Assembly (NCBI GenBank): GCA_017434555.1
Contig: JAFRFB010000097.1
Location: forward strand, 108,972 to 172,971
From: Methanobrevibacter sp.
GTDB taxonomy: Archaea > Methanobacteriota > Methanobacteria > Methanobacteriales > Methanobacteriaceae
Direction of reading: 5' to 3'
DNA length: 64,000 nt
The notes under the pieces are model-generated. The model was not told the origin of the DNA, did no database searches, and worked only from the letters and a program-made list of their open reading frames with translations. Position numbers and translations under genes: made by a program. Shown in pieces: positions 7,411 through 15,790 of this stretch (within the stretch, counting starts at the first letter, position 1; each line of letters opens with the position of its first letter).

Positions 7411-8043
7411 ATGAACTATCTATATATTGGCATTCTATCAATTGCCGCAATAATAATTGGCTTGGGTATCAAGCTTGCAATCACAAAAGCAAACATTAAG
7501 AAAAAGAAGGAACTTGCAGCAAAACGTAAGGAACTTCTTGCAAAGCGTGACCATGAAATCATGGAAGACACAGCTAAGATTCTTGAAAAGTTCCCGCCTG
7601 CAAATGGTCCAGATCCTATTAAGGAACCAGACTATGATAACCAGTATACTTCTGAAAATTCAGAACCGTTGGTTATTGCAGAAAAGGATGAACTTACTGA
7701 ACTTTCTGAAAAGCTTGATGAAGTCGATACTCATGGTAATGTTATTTCAGCTGCAACCGATAAACTTGGAATCATCGCATCTAAGCCAATTCCGGTTGAA
7801 GGTGTTATTGATGAAGAATCCTTGAAGACAATCGGTGAAGCAGTCGCAGCACTTGAACCTAAGAAGACTAGAAAGAAGACAACTAAGAAGGCTACAAAGA
7901 AGCCTGCCAAGAAACCAGCTAAGAAAGCAACTCCTAAGAAGGCAGTTAAGCCAGTAAAGGCTAAGGATATTGGTATTACAGTTGTTGAAGAACCAGTCAA
8001 GCCAAAACGTAAATACACTAAGAAAGCAAAGGTAACTGAATAA
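7411..8043 (+). CDS. Membrane-anchored protein with histone-like Lys/Ala/Pro tail
   Basis: 210 aa. An N-terminal membrane segment (YIGILSIAAIIIGLGIKLAI, residues 4-23) is followed by a basic cytoplasmic stretch (KKKKELAAKRKELLAKR), an acidic centre, and a tail from about 150 with many K-K-P/A-A-K units (TKKATKKPAKKPAKKATPKK) ending in KRKYTKKAKVTE. Such tails resemble histone H1 C-termini and bacterial AlgP/HctA-type proteins that bind DNA without sequence specificity. A membrane-tethered nucleic-acid binder is an inference; it could link phage DNA to the membrane. Codons match the replication genes. Confidence 0.6.
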   Translation: MNYLYIGILSIAAIIIGLGIKLAITKANIKKKKELAAKRKELLAKRDHEIMEDTAKILEKFPPANGPDPIKEPDYDNQYTSENSEPLVIAEKDELTELSEKLDEVDTHGNVISAATDKLGIIASKPIPVEGVIDEESLKTIGEAVAALEPKKTRKKTTKKATKKPAKKPAKKATPKKAVKPVKAKDIGITVVEEPVKPKRKYTKKAKVTE

Positions 8044-8069
8044 ATTTAATAAATAGAGGACAGGCATTC

Positions 8070-8167
8070 TTTTGATCTCATGCTTGATAAAAATTGGCGT
8101 TTTTATCTAACTCTATTATAAATATTATAAATGAACGCCAATTCATTTAAAAATTAGGAGATCAAAA
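8070..8167 (+). promoter_or_regulatory. I-TevI-like leader: late promoter inside an RBS-sequestering hairpin
   Basis: TTTTGATCTC (8070-8079) pairs perfectly with GAGATCAAAA (8158-8167), which ends at the base before ATG and includes part of the ribosome-binding site AGGAG. Nested inside, AATTGGCGTT (8092-8101) pairs with AACGCCAATT (8134-8143). The inner loop contains TATAAATA (8117-8124). Readthrough transcripts would hide the start; a late transcript starting near 8130 would lack both 5' strands and be translated. Confidence 0.7.
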
Positions 8168-9244
8168 ATGTTAGAATGTAAAATTTGTAACAATAATTAT
8201 AAAAATTATATTGCATTAGCTAAGCATATTAGAATTACTCATAATATTTCTTCACAAGAATATTATGATTTATTTTTTAAACAAGAAAATGATGGTAAAT
8301 GTGAAATTTGTGGTAAATTAACAAAATTTAGAAGATTATCTAATGGATATAATAAATTTTGTTCAAATAAATGTGCTGGACAATCTGAATTAATAAAAGA
8401 AAAAATAAAAGAAACTTGTTTAAAAAAATACGGAACTGATAATTATTCTAAAACGAATGAATATTTAGTAAAACGAAAAGAAACATCATTAGAAAAATAT
8501 GGTTTAGAAGATTATTCTAAAACGAATGAATTTAAAGAAAGATTAAAAACTACATGTTTAGAAAAATATGGAGTTACTAGTTATACAAAAACAGATGAAT
8601 GTAAAGAAAAAATAAAAGAAACTTCAATTAAAAAATATAATGCAAATCATTACTCAGAATCTATAGAATATAGTAAAAAACGTAAATCTGCTACAAGTAA
8701 AAAATATGAAAAAATATTAAATGATAAAAAATTAGGAAAAATAAATTTACATAATAAATATTTTGTAAATTATCATTGTAATATATGTAATAATGATTGT
8801 ATAATTAATTTTAATACATTTAGAGCAAGATTATTATACTGTAATACAAATCCTTGTTTAATATGTAATCCATTAGAAAAACAATATTCGGAAAAAGAAA
8901 AAGAAATATTAAAATATATAAAATCCTTTTATATAGAAGATATTATTGAAAATGATAAAAATGTACTTAATGGATTAGAATTAGATATTTATATACCTAA
9001 ATTAAAAATAGGAATAGAATTTGATGGAACATATTGGCATGCAGATAAACGTTTTTACAAAAAAGATGATAAAATAAATTTTAAGTATACTGCTGAAGAA
9101 ATATGGAAACATGATGCATATAAAGATTATTTATGTGAAAATAAAAATATAAAATTAATTCGTATAAAAGAGTATGATTATGATATAAATAAAAATGAAA
9201 TATTTAAAAAATTAAGAAATATTATAGATGAGGTTAATAAATGA
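8168..9244 (+). CDS. Homing endonuclease, EDxHD/Vsr-like
   Basis: 358 aa. Zinc-finger N-terminus (CKICNNNYKNYIALAKHIRITH, residues 4-25; CEICGK near 51), then four copies of a KYG-centred repeat (CLKKYGTDNYSKT, SLEKYGLEDYSKT, CLEKYGVTSYTKT, SIKKYNANHYSES) probably binding DNA. The C-terminal domain reads LELDIYIPKLKIGIEFDGTYWHAD (about 270-293), then W-x-HDAYKDYLCENKNIKLIRI, the pattern of the Vsr-related EDxHD nucleases (I-Bth0305I type). It overlaps the next gene by 4 nt (ATGA). AT-rich codons. Confidence 0.8.
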   Translation: MLECKICNNNYKNYIALAKHIRITHNISSQEYYDLFFKQENDGKCEICGKLTKFRRLSNGYNKFCSNKCAGQSELIKEKIKETCLKKYGTDNYSKTNEYLVKRKETSLEKYGLEDYSKTNEFKERLKTTCLEKYGVTSYTKTDECKEKIKETSIKKYNANHYSESIEYSKKRKSATSKKYEKILNDKKLGKINLHNKYFVNYHCNICNNDCIINFNTFRARLLYCNTNPCLICNPLEKQYSEKEKEILKYIKSFYIEDIIENDKNVLNGLELDIYIPKLKIGIEFDGTYWHADKRFYKKDDKINFKYTAEEIWKHDAYKDYLCENKNIKLIRIKEYDYDINKNEIFKKLRNIIDEVNK

Positions 9245-9648
9245 GTGAAATAAATGAAATGCAATGTCCTATATGTAATAAAATATTTACTAATGGTAGA
9301 CAACGTGCTAGTCATTTTTGGAATTTACATAAAATTAAATACTCTGAATATGTAGCAGGTAATTCTGCAATTAATAACGTTATTGATGAAATGAATAAGC
9401 CAGATGTTGCAGTTCAGCAACCACAGGTTATTCAAGAATCTAAGACAACAAAGCCTGCAGAAGCATTGTTCCAGCCAGCTCAGATTACCGAAGCTAAGGA
9501 ATTTGTCAATGAAGCTCCAGCAGCAATTATTGACAGAGAACTTATGAAGGAAGCTGAACGTAAGGACACAGATTTTGTTCAGACTGTCAGAAATCCGTAT
9601 AAGGATTTGTATAATGATGGTGGTCAGGTTCTTAATGAATGGCTTTAA
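9241..9648 (+). CDS. Phage protein with an acquired N-terminal zinc finger
   Basis: 135 aa. Residues 9-30 form a C2H2-like finger (CPICNKIFTNGRQRASHFWNLH), followed by KIKYSEYV; the same finger plus (S)-x-EY block begins the endonucleases at 8168 and 15895. Up to about residue 40 codons are AT-rich and endonuclease-like (ATA, TTA, AAA). After 9360 they switch to the AAG/CTT/GTT style of the replication genes. The remainder is hydrophilic, rich in Q, A, P and E, ending KDLYNDGGQVLNEWL. The simplest reading is that the upstream endonuclease element replaced the original 5' end. Function unknown. Confidence 0.6.
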   Translation: MSEINEMQCPICNKIFTNGRQRASHFWNLHKIKYSEYVAGNSAINNVIDEMNKPDVAVQQPQVIQESKTTKPAEALFQPAQITEAKEFVNEAPAAIIDRELMKEAERKDTDFVQTVRNPYKDLYNDGGQVLNEWL

Positions 9649-9671
9649 AAATTAAATAAAAAATACAAATA

Positions 9672-9714
9672 AATGTTTCCAAACGTAAAAATTTGGAAAC
9701 ATTTTTCTATATTT
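9672..9714 (+). terminator. Terminator with adjacent -10 box
   Basis: AATGTTTCCAAA (9672-9683) pairs with TTTGGAAACATT (9692-9703), then TTTC and TATATTTA (9708-9715). There is no clear -35 box, so promoter activity is less certain than at the related sites. Confidence 0.65.
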
Positions 9715-9719
9715 ACTTA

Positions 9720-9727
9720 TATAAATA
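9720..9727 (+). promoter_or_regulatory. Late-type promoter upstream of uvsX
   Basis: TATAAATA, 96 nt before the uvsX ATG. The leader between contains a 28-codon reading frame, listed separately. Confidence 0.45.
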
Positions 9728-9747
9728 AACTAGTTGATAATAATAAA

Positions 9748-9834
9748 ATGATGAAGATTGGGCGTGGATTTTTATCAATTATCAATGGAAAGCGCATGAC
9801 GATGAATAATAAGGAAAATAAATATGGCAAATAA
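9748..9834 (+). CDS. Possible 28-aa upstream reading frame overlapping uvsX
   Basis: ATG ATG at 9748 opens a frame of 28 codons (MMKIGRGF, rich in K, R and N) whose TAA lies inside the first codons of uvsX, 8 nt after its ATG. There is no good Shine-Dalgarno sequence. Translation to this stop could deliver ribosomes to the uvsX start by coupling. It may equally be chance. Confidence 0.25.
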   Translation: MMKIGRGFLSIINGKRMTMNNKENKYGK

Positions 9835-10954
9835 ATTACTTGCGAAGATGAAGAAGGATAAGGCTTTTGTAGATTTGTTAACTACAGAAAAGAAGCCGAT
9901 TGAATGGTTAAGCACCAACTGTATCTCAGTAAACTTATTGCTTTCTGGTAAAATCAGAGGCGGTATTAAGAAAGGCTCAATTAGTATGATTGCAGCAGGT
10001 TCTGGCTGGGGTAAATCTATGATTGGTTATGCGGTTCTCAAGTCCGCTCAGGATTCTGGTATGAACTGCTTTATTATCGACACAGAAAACAGTGTCAACT
10101 ATGAATTGCTTACAAAACTTGGTATTGATATGAAGGAAGTTGGTGTTTTCGGTCCGACAAACCTTATTCCAGCAATTAAGCAATTTATTATTAAGCTGGC
10201 TGATGGTCAGACTTTAGAAGAAAGACGTAATACCTTTATTTTGTTTGACTCTTGGGGTCCACTTGTTACCCAACAGTCTGTTGATAAAGGTGCAGAAGGT
10301 AGTTCCGCCGCTGATATGGGTAGCACTCCAAGATTCAAGAATGAACTTGCTAACCATTTACTTGGTGCTGGTTTTACTACTCTTGTTATGAACCACGTCT
10401 ATGCTTCTCTCGAAATGTATGGTGATCCGTATAAGATTCCAGGTGGTATGAGACTTATCTTTAATGCTGATTCCATTATGCTTGGTTCTAGTGCTAAGAA
10501 AGAAAAGGACAAGGAAAAGAACATTCTCGGTAAGATTATTACTGCAGGTGTTGCAAAGGGTCGTTCTGCTAAGGAATTCGTTAAGACACAATATCTTATC
10601 TTGCATGCTGGTGGTATTTCTCCATATTACGGTTTGCTTGATGAAGCCATGGAATCTGGTTGTGTCTTCAAGCCGAAGCCAGGATATTATGCTAGAACTG
10701 ATTATGATGTCGATAAGGAAACTGGCGAAGTCATTAAGCAGTGGAGAGAAACAGAACTTTATTGTGCACAATTCTGGATTCCATTATACAAGGATGAAAA
10801 GTTCAGACATTATGTAGAAAATAAGTTCGCATTCGAAGATCAGGTTCTTATTTCTTCTAACCAGGACGTCATGAAGATGCTTAATGGTGAACAGGAAATC
10901 GTCGATGATGCTCCAGAAATTATTGATTCTGAAGAGTATGAAGACGAAGAATAA
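9824..10954 (+). CDS. uvsX: UvsX / RecA-like recombinase
   Basis: 376 aa. Walker A is AAGSGWGKSMIGYAV (GSGWGKS near 62-68), Walker B-like TFILFDSWGPL near 135-145, and a RecA-type region LVMNHVYASLEMYGDPYKIPGG that resembles UvsX L2 and its surroundings. The C-terminus is acidic (EEYEDEE), as in UvsX and RecA. It catalyses strand exchange for recombination-dependent replication and repair, loaded on gp32-coated ssDNA by UvsY. The neighbouring uvsW, helicase and gp32 genes fit. AAGGAAA ribosome-binding site; codons biased to AAG and CTT as in strongly expressed genes. Confidence 0.92.
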   Translation: MANKLLAKMKKDKAFVDLLTTEKKPIEWLSTNCISVNLLLSGKIRGGIKKGSISMIAAGSGWGKSMIGYAVLKSAQDSGMNCFIIDTENSVNYELLTKLGIDMKEVGVFGPTNLIPAIKQFIIKLADGQTLEERRNTFILFDSWGPLVTQQSVDKGAEGSSAADMGSTPRFKNELANHLLGAGFTTLVMNHVYASLEMYGDPYKIPGGMRLIFNADSIMLGSSAKKEKDKEKNILGKIITAGVAKGRSAKEFVKTQYLILHAGGISPYYGLLDEAMESGCVFKPKPGYYARTDYDVDKETGEVIKQWRETELYCAQFWIPLYKDEKFRHYVENKFAFEDQVLISSNQDVMKMLNGEQEIVDDAPEIIDSEEYEDEE

Positions 10955-10975
10955 GAAAAAATCTAAATAAAAATT

Positions 10976-11013
10976 AAAGGTAACTGTCACAAGTTACCTT
11001 TTTTCTATATTTG
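10976..11013 (+). terminator. Terminator with adjacent -10 box
   Basis: AAAGGTAACT (10976-10985) pairs with AGTTACCTTT (10992-11001), T-tract to 11004, then TATATTTG (11006-11013). CTGTCA lies in the loop 16 nt before the -10 box, a poor -35 match. The following gene starts at 11064. Confidence 0.7.
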
Positions 11014-11063
11014 CATAAAAATGATTACGATTATCCTGGTATATATAAGGATAAAGGTAAAAA

Positions 11064-12443
11064 ATGACTGATATTGAATTTGAACAAATAATTATTAAGA
11101 CAATTTATGCAAATCCCGAAGTTTCTGGTAAGATAATTCCAGAACTTGATACTGGTTGGTTCACAAATGTTGACCACAAATACATCGTTAATGCCATTTT
11201 GGAATATAATTCTAAGTTTTCTGCAGTTCCTAATGCGATTGAAGTTAAAAGACTTTTGTCTGACCAGAGAACAGTAGATGAATTCGAAAAGTGTATGTCT
11301 ATTAACGATGAAGACGTTAATACTCCATATATTCTTGATGAAATTCAGAATTTCATTAGAAAACGTTTAGGTAGACAAGTATGTATGGATTATAACGAAT
11401 ATTGTTCTACAGGTAAGTCTAAAGGCAGTTTTGCTGATGAAATGGCTTATGCTGAAACATTTACGTTTGATACTAAGGTTGGTTTCTCATTCTTCGAAGA
11501 ACCAGAAGTAATCTTTAATGACATTATTACGAATGAAAGATTATATCCTACTGGTTGTAGAGCAATTGATGAAATGATTGGTGGTGGTTTACATCCTAAG
11601 TCTATTTCTTTGATTATGGCTCCTACCAACGTTGGTAAAACTTTGTTTATGTGTTCTATTGCATCTGCATTATTACTTGCAGGTTTGAGAGTTCTTTATG
11701 TTTCATTCGAAGACTCTGAAGTTAAGATTGGTCAGAGAATTATGCAGAATTTGTTTGATATTAACCAAACAGAACTTAGAGCTTTGTCTAAGGATGCATA
11801 TAAGAAGCTTTGGATGAAGAATACACAACAGATTGGTCATAATAAGCTTGTTATTAAGGAATATTCAGAAGGTTGTATTAATGCACTTGCATTGAAGGCA
11901 TTGATTAGAGAACTTAGAGACAAGCGTGGTTTCGTTCCTGATGTATTGATTGTTGACTATATCGGATGTATGATTCCTAATGGACGACCAAATGCAAATG
12001 AAAATGATAACTCCAAGTTAAGAGAAATTTGTGCACAGGTTAGAAGTATCGGTATGGAAATGGATATTCCGGTTCTTTCTGCAGCACAGTCTAACAGAGG
12101 TGGTTATGGTAAGGGTGAAATTGGACTTGATGATGCAGCTGACTCTTTCGGCCAGACAATGAAGGCAGACGTTATCTTTGGTGTTACACAGTCTCCAGAA
12201 CTTAAGGAAGGAAGTATGTATTTGGTCAAGCTTTTGAAGACCAGATATGGTCAACCAAAGTGTCCGTTAGCTACGATTGGTGTCGATATTGGTAAGCAAC
12301 GTATTTTTGACTTGAAGACATTTAATAATGCTGCAGTTCCAACACAAGGTGCCAATATATTTAATCAACCACAAGAGCAACAGTCTGTTTCTGCTTCTAA
12401 TATTGAAGTAACGCAGAATAATTTAAACACTTTTGAATTTTAA
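11064..12443 (+). CDS. 41: Replicative DNA helicase, DnaB / T4 gp41 type
   Basis: 459 aa. The N-terminal part resembles the DnaB/gp41 N domain (residues 1-150). The RecA-fold core begins TGCRAIDEMIGGGLHPKSISLIMAPTN..., with Walker A APTNVGKT near 190-197, LYVSFEDSE (motif H1a-like), Walker B VLIVDYIGCM near 299-308, and the H3 region PVLSAAQSNRGGYG. Residues about 398-410 (KLLKTRYGQPKCP) match the arginine-finger region of DnaB family helicases. It is the hexameric 5'-3' fork helicase, expected to interact with the phage primase and a gp59-like loader. Confidence 0.92.
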   Translation: MTDIEFEQIIIKTIYANPEVSGKIIPELDTGWFTNVDHKYIVNAILEYNSKFSAVPNAIEVKRLLSDQRTVDEFEKCMSINDEDVNTPYILDEIQNFIRKRLGRQVCMDYNEYCSTGKSKGSFADEMAYAETFTFDTKVGFSFFEEPEVIFNDIITNERLYPTGCRAIDEMIGGGLHPKSISLIMAPTNVGKTLFMCSIASALLLAGLRVLYVSFEDSEVKIGQRIMQNLFDINQTELRALSKDAYKKLWMKNTQQIGHNKLVIKEYSEGCINALALKALIRELRDKRGFVPDVLIVDYIGCMIPNGRPNANENDNSKLREICAQVRSIGMEMDIPVLSAAQSNRGGYGKGEIGLDDAADSFGQTMKADVIFGVTQSPELKEGSMYLVKLLKTRYGQPKCPLATIGVDIGKQRIFDLKTFNNAAVPTQGANIFNQPQEQQSVSASNIEVTQNNLNTFEF

Positions 12444-12455
12444 TGAAGGTAACTT

Positions 12456-12836
12456 ATGATAAACGTATCAGACTTATCAGTAAACGAGGAAGTAACAGAA
12501 TCTGAGAGTAAAGATTCTTTTTACAAGCGACTTAAAGCCGCTGGTATAGACTTTGATGACATCGATTCTGATTCCAGATTACCTAAATATATGATTAAGG
12601 TAATCAAGAATGAACCCAAGGAATATAATAAGTTCAATAATGTTCTTTATAAGCTTAATAAGGATAAGATTGTTACTATTGTCGATTCTATGGCCTATTT
12701 GGTCGAGGATTGGTTTGAACCAAATATCTTGATTAAGTGTTTAGACGAAATGAACTATTATTCCCTTATGAATGGGTTAAAAAAGAAGTATTTAGTAGAT
12801 AGAAGTTCATCTGATTTAGAAAATTTCTTTGTCTAA
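12456..12836 (+). CDS. Unknown protein between helicase and putative loader genes
   Basis: 126 aa, acidic N-terminus (NEEVTESESKDS), mostly helical by composition; central YMIKVIKNEPKEYNKFNNVLYKLNKDK. The gene starts 12 nt after the helicase stop and ends 1 nt before the next ATG, so it belongs to the replication operon. T4 has small transcription and replication accessory proteins (gp33, UvsY, gp59) in comparable places. I see no motif to choose between them. Confidence 0.55.
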   Translation: MINVSDLSVNEEVTESESKDSFYKRLKAAGIDFDDIDSDSRLPKYMIKVIKNEPKEYNKFNNVLYKLNKDKIVTIVDSMAYLVEDWFEPNILIKCLDEMNYYSLMNGLKKKYLVDRSSSDLENFFV

Positions 12837-12837
12837 T

Positions 12838-13470
12838 ATGGTTGATAAATATCAAATTTATATGCTGTATAAAACCGTTAAGAAGATGTGGAATGCAAAA
12901 CGGTTCAATACAGCAGTTTTTAACGATTTTTTTGATGATACTTTAGAGAACTATCTTATTTCTCAGTATATACATGAAAGTCCTAGAGTAGAATATATGG
13001 CAAATTATGGAATTAAGCTCGTAAATGAGATTAATTGCGGTTTAATCGATGTTGAACATTGGTTAATGTATGTCATGATGAAGTGTCTTTGTGACAAAAA
13101 ATGTCCCGAAATGCCCGAAATAAATTCTATAAATAAATTAAAGGACAATATGATTTTCAAAAAACGTCCTATTATAGATTCTCAAATCAAGCTTATTCAG
13201 AGTTTAATTGCTGAGAAAGGTTCTGGTTTGAATGAATTTATGGACACAAGATTCTCTTTGTATGATCTGGACGCGAATCAAGAAAATCAAGCCTACAAAA
13301 TGTATAGTATAAGCCAGTTGGATCCTGAGTTTTACATCCAGGGTTTTAAGGCAGGGAAGTTTAAAATAGATATGGACAAGATTAAGAGTATTGATTACAA
13401 AAGATTTATAATGTTTACAAAGATGATATTAAAATTAAATCAAGAAATATCAGATAAAAATGTAAACTGA
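12838..13470 (+). CDS. Possible gp59-like helicase loader
   Basis: 210 aa, starting at ATG 12838 directly after the previous stop; a TTG at 12829 inside the previous gene is a less likely start. It resembles T4 gp59 (217 aa) in size and in a helical N-terminal pattern, YQIYMLYKTVKKMWNAKRF followed by aromatic-rich segments. It lies between the gp41-type helicase and gp32 genes, the partners gp59 bridges. There is no firm motif; the call rests mainly on gene position and length. Confidence 0.4.
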   Translation: MVDKYQIYMLYKTVKKMWNAKRFNTAVFNDFFDDTLENYLISQYIHESPRVEYMANYGIKLVNEINCGLIDVEHWLMYVMMKCLCDKKCPEMPEINSINKLKDNMIFKKRPIIDSQIKLIQSLIAEKGSGLNEFMDTRFSLYDLDANQENQAYKMYSISQLDPEFYIQGFKAGKFKIDMDKIKSIDYKRFIMFTKMILKLNQEISDKNVN

Positions 13471-13498
13471 TAGAAACGTAAAATTATGTTTCTATATT
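13471..13498 (+). terminator. Short hairpin and -10-like box
   Basis: TAGAAAC (13471-13477) pairs with GTTTCTA (13488-13494), which runs into TATATTTA. A CAATTG palindromic repeat (CAATTGaatggtCAATTG) follows in the leader of the gp32 gene. Confidence 0.4.
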
Positions 13499-13552
13499 TA
13501 GAGCGTCAATTGAATGGTCAATTGGGATAAAAACAAAAGGATAAAATAAATT

Positions 13553-14620
13553 ATGCCAATAAAGAGAAATAACTTGAACGCACTTTATAGTGCAATGGAT
13601 AACCTTAACATCGGTAAGAAAGACAACAAGCAGAAGTCATACGAAATCGAAGGCTTATTTAAGCCGAAGATGGGTGCTGACGGTAAGTTTACTGTTGTTC
13701 TTAGATTCCTTCCAGCACACCCGGATGAAGAAATCCCTTGGGTAGAAAACCGTTCTCATATGTTCCAGCTTTCTAATGGTGCATGGTTCGGTTGTGACTG
13801 TGCTAAGAAGTGGAATGAACCATGTCCGATTTGCGATTATAACGCAAAGATTTGGAATAAGTATGGTAGAACCGATGAAGCTCGTTCCCGTGTAAAGGAT
13901 AAGTGGAAGCCAAAGTTCTATTCTAACGTTTATATCGTTAAGAATCCGAACGCTCCAGAAACCGAAGGTCGTGTTTATCGTCTTGAATATGGTCGTGCAA
14001 TCATGAAGATGATTCAGGATGCAATGGCTGATAAGGATGATGCCGAACTTGGTGTAATTCCAGGTATCAATCCGTTCTCCTGGTGGGGTCCGAACGATAA
14101 GGCAGTTCTTGCAGGTGAAGATAAGGCAGGTGCAAACTTTGTTTGGGAAGGTGTTAAGGGTTCTAACGGTCCTAACTACTCTAGCTCGCACTTTAGCAAT
14201 CCTCGTAGAATGTGCAAACTTGGTCAGGATGGTAAGCTCGTCGAAATGACTGATGCAGAACTTGATGTCGTTGAATCTCAGCTCTTCACATTGAAGGATA
14301 TTGAAAAGCAGAAGGATCAGCTCCGTTCTTACGAAGACATCCTTAAGTTCTACAAGACCAAGAGTGGTGAAGATTTGTTTGCAGAATTTGAAGATGGAAC
14401 AGATTATACTGCAACTGTTAATACAGGTAAGACTGTAGAAGCTGATGATGACGATATGTTTGAAGCAGCACCAAGGAAGACAGCAGAAGTTCCAATGGAA
14501 AAGGAAGTTCCTACTGAACCGCTTTTCGAACCAGAATTTGAAGCAACAAAGCCAACAACTTCTAGTGTCGAAGCAGCGGAAGATGAAGAAGACTTCTTTG
14601 CAAGACTTGCAAACGGTTAA
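13553..14620 (+). CDS. 32: Single-stranded DNA-binding protein, T4 gp32 type
   Basis: 355 aa. A basic N-terminus (PIKRNNLNALYSAM) suits cooperative self-association. The core has a zinc site WFGCDCAKKWNEPCPICDY near 79-97, comparable with the His/Cys zinc knuckle of T4 gp32. The aromatic- and Lys-rich OB-fold region (KWKPKFYSNVYIVKN) follows. The C-terminus is long and acidic, ending AAEDEEDFFARLANG, as in gp32 and bacterial SSB tails that recruit partners. AAAGGA ribosome-binding site. GC-richer, optimised codons (CGT, CTT, AAG) suggest very high expression. Confidence 0.88.
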   Translation: MPIKRNNLNALYSAMDNLNIGKKDNKQKSYEIEGLFKPKMGADGKFTVVLRFLPAHPDEEIPWVENRSHMFQLSNGAWFGCDCAKKWNEPCPICDYNAKIWNKYGRTDEARSRVKDKWKPKFYSNVYIVKNPNAPETEGRVYRLEYGRAIMKMIQDAMADKDDAELGVIPGINPFSWWGPNDKAVLAGEDKAGANFVWEGVKGSNGPNYSSSHFSNPRRMCKLGQDGKLVEMTDAELDVVESQLFTLKDIEKQKDQLRSYEDILKFYKTKSGEDLFAEFEDGTDYTATVNTGKTVEADDDDMFEAAPRKTAEVPMEKEVPTEPLFEPEFEATKPTTSSVEAAEDEEDFFARLANG

Positions 14621-14647
14621 ATTTTAGTTCTCCGAAATAAAAAATGT

Positions 14648-14680
14648 AAAACATAAGATGTAAAAGTCTTATGTTTTATT
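14648..14680 (+). terminator. Intrinsic terminator after the gp32 gene
   Basis: AAAACATAAGA (14648-14658) pairs with TCTTATGTTTT (14667-14677), then ATTTT. Confidence 0.75.
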
Positions 14681-14693
14681 TTAGGATTTTATT

Positions 14694-15011
14694 ATGACAA
14701 AAAAGACAGATACAAAACCAAAGAAAGTTGATTTACAGAGAGCCAAGGATATTGCAGAAGTAATTGGTGCACTTTCACAGTTTACACCAAGATTCGATAC
14801 TGAAAATATTCCGCTCTTTTCAAGAAGATTTCTTCTCAAGAATTTACTTGGATTTACAGAAGAAGAATTAGAAGAAAATGACATTCTCATTAATGATGAA
14901 TCTAATGCAATTCTTAAGTCATTAGAATATATGAGAGGTCCAGCAAATCAGGAAACTCCTGAAGTTGTAACAAAAACAAAAACTAAAAAACCAACAACAA
15001 AGGTAAATTAA
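14694..15011 (+). CDS. Unknown protein with Lys/Thr-rich ends
   Basis: 105 aa. Basic N- and C-termini (TKKTDTKPKK; KTKTKKPTTKVN) flank a compact segment FSRRFLLKNLLGFTEEELEENDILIND (residues 41-67). That segment loosely recalls the helical C-terminus of phage portal proteins, too weak for a call. ATG follows a terminator by 14 nt with TTAGGA as ribosome-binding site. The next gene starts 1 nt after its stop. Confidence 0.5.
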   Translation: MTKKTDTKPKKVDLQRAKDIAEVIGALSQFTPRFDTENIPLFSRRFLLKNLLGFTEEELEENDILINDESNAILKSLEYMRGPANQETPEVVTKTKTKKPTTKVN

Positions 15012-15012
15012 A

Positions 15013-15768
15013 ATGATTGATACAAATAGCATGTATGGTAATGTTCAAGAAGAACAGGATTCATTCGTTCAACTTCAGAAGCAACTTAAGCAGAAGGTTG
15101 AAGGACAAAAGTTAACAGCAGAAGAAATTAAAATTCCTGATGTAGATGAAAATTATCCAACTAATGCTTTACAAGTAATGTTTGATATGCAAGAATCTTT
15201 GCAAAATATGCTTGGAAAGAAACGTGGAACTTTGACTCCAGATTCTAAAGAAAATTTATTTATTAAGTCTGGTATGTCAATTTATCATTTAGGTAGTGTT
15301 GTAACCGAATTATTTGAACTTGATGAACAAATGCAAAAAGATAATTATGAAATTACAGATTTATCAAGATTTGAATTAACAGATGCTGTTCATTTCTTAA
15401 TGAATACATTACTTTATATAAATTTAAAACCACGTCAAACTCTTGAATTTTATTATGATAAAGCAGTAGAAGATTATAAGACTGGAACAGTTGGTGAAAC
15501 TAGTATTAAATATCTTATTGGTGATTATATTATTGCATTTGGTCAGATTATGCAACAGCTACCATATAAAGCATGGAAAACTTATGAATCTTTTGAACCA
15601 AAAGTTCCATACACTGTTCTTTATGATATGGTTGATACATTAATGATTAAGTTTATTAAACTTTATGTGGCATTAGGTATGAAACCAGAAGATATTTGGA
15701 AGTTTTATTATGAAAAAAACAGAGAAAACTTCAAGAGACAGCAAAAAAATGGTCGTTACGAAAAATAA
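15013..15768 (+). CDS. Dimeric all-alpha dUTPase/dCTPase-like (MazG superfamily)
   Basis: 251 aa. The pattern fits dimeric all-alpha NTP pyrophosphatases: LQVMFDMQESLQNMLG, then SVVTELFELDEQ (E-x-x-E metal site near 98-104), ELTDAVHFLMNTLLYI (E/D pair near 121-125), and the terminal signature FYYEKNRENFKRQQKNGRY (residues 231-249), matching K-N-x-x-N-x-x-R-Q-x-x-G-Y. These enzymes hydrolyse dUTP (and dCTP in T4 gp56) to monophosphates, keeping uracil out of DNA and feeding dTMP synthesis. It sits at the end of the replication block, before an endonuclease insertion. Confidence 0.75.
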   Translation: MIDTNSMYGNVQEEQDSFVQLQKQLKQKVEGQKLTAEEIKIPDVDENYPTNALQVMFDMQESLQNMLGKKRGTLTPDSKENLFIKSGMSIYHLGSVVTELFELDEQMQKDNYEITDLSRFELTDAVHFLMNTLLYINLKPRQTLEFYYDKAVEDYKTGTVGETSIKYLIGDYIIAFGQIMQQLPYKAWKTYESFEPKVPYTVLYDMVDTLMIKFIKLYVALGMKPEDIWKFYYEKNRENFKRQQKNGRYEK

Positions 15769-15790
15769 ATAAAAATGATAAGGACAGGTG

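Noticed and set aside
7457..8067. Long overlapping frames on both strands within the Lys-rich protein gene
   Set aside because: They arise from low-complexity AAG/GCT repeats and lack start signals.
8168..8650. Repeat array that could suggest CRISPR
   Set aside because: The repeats are in-frame KYG-type protein repeats with variable DNA sequence and no spacers.
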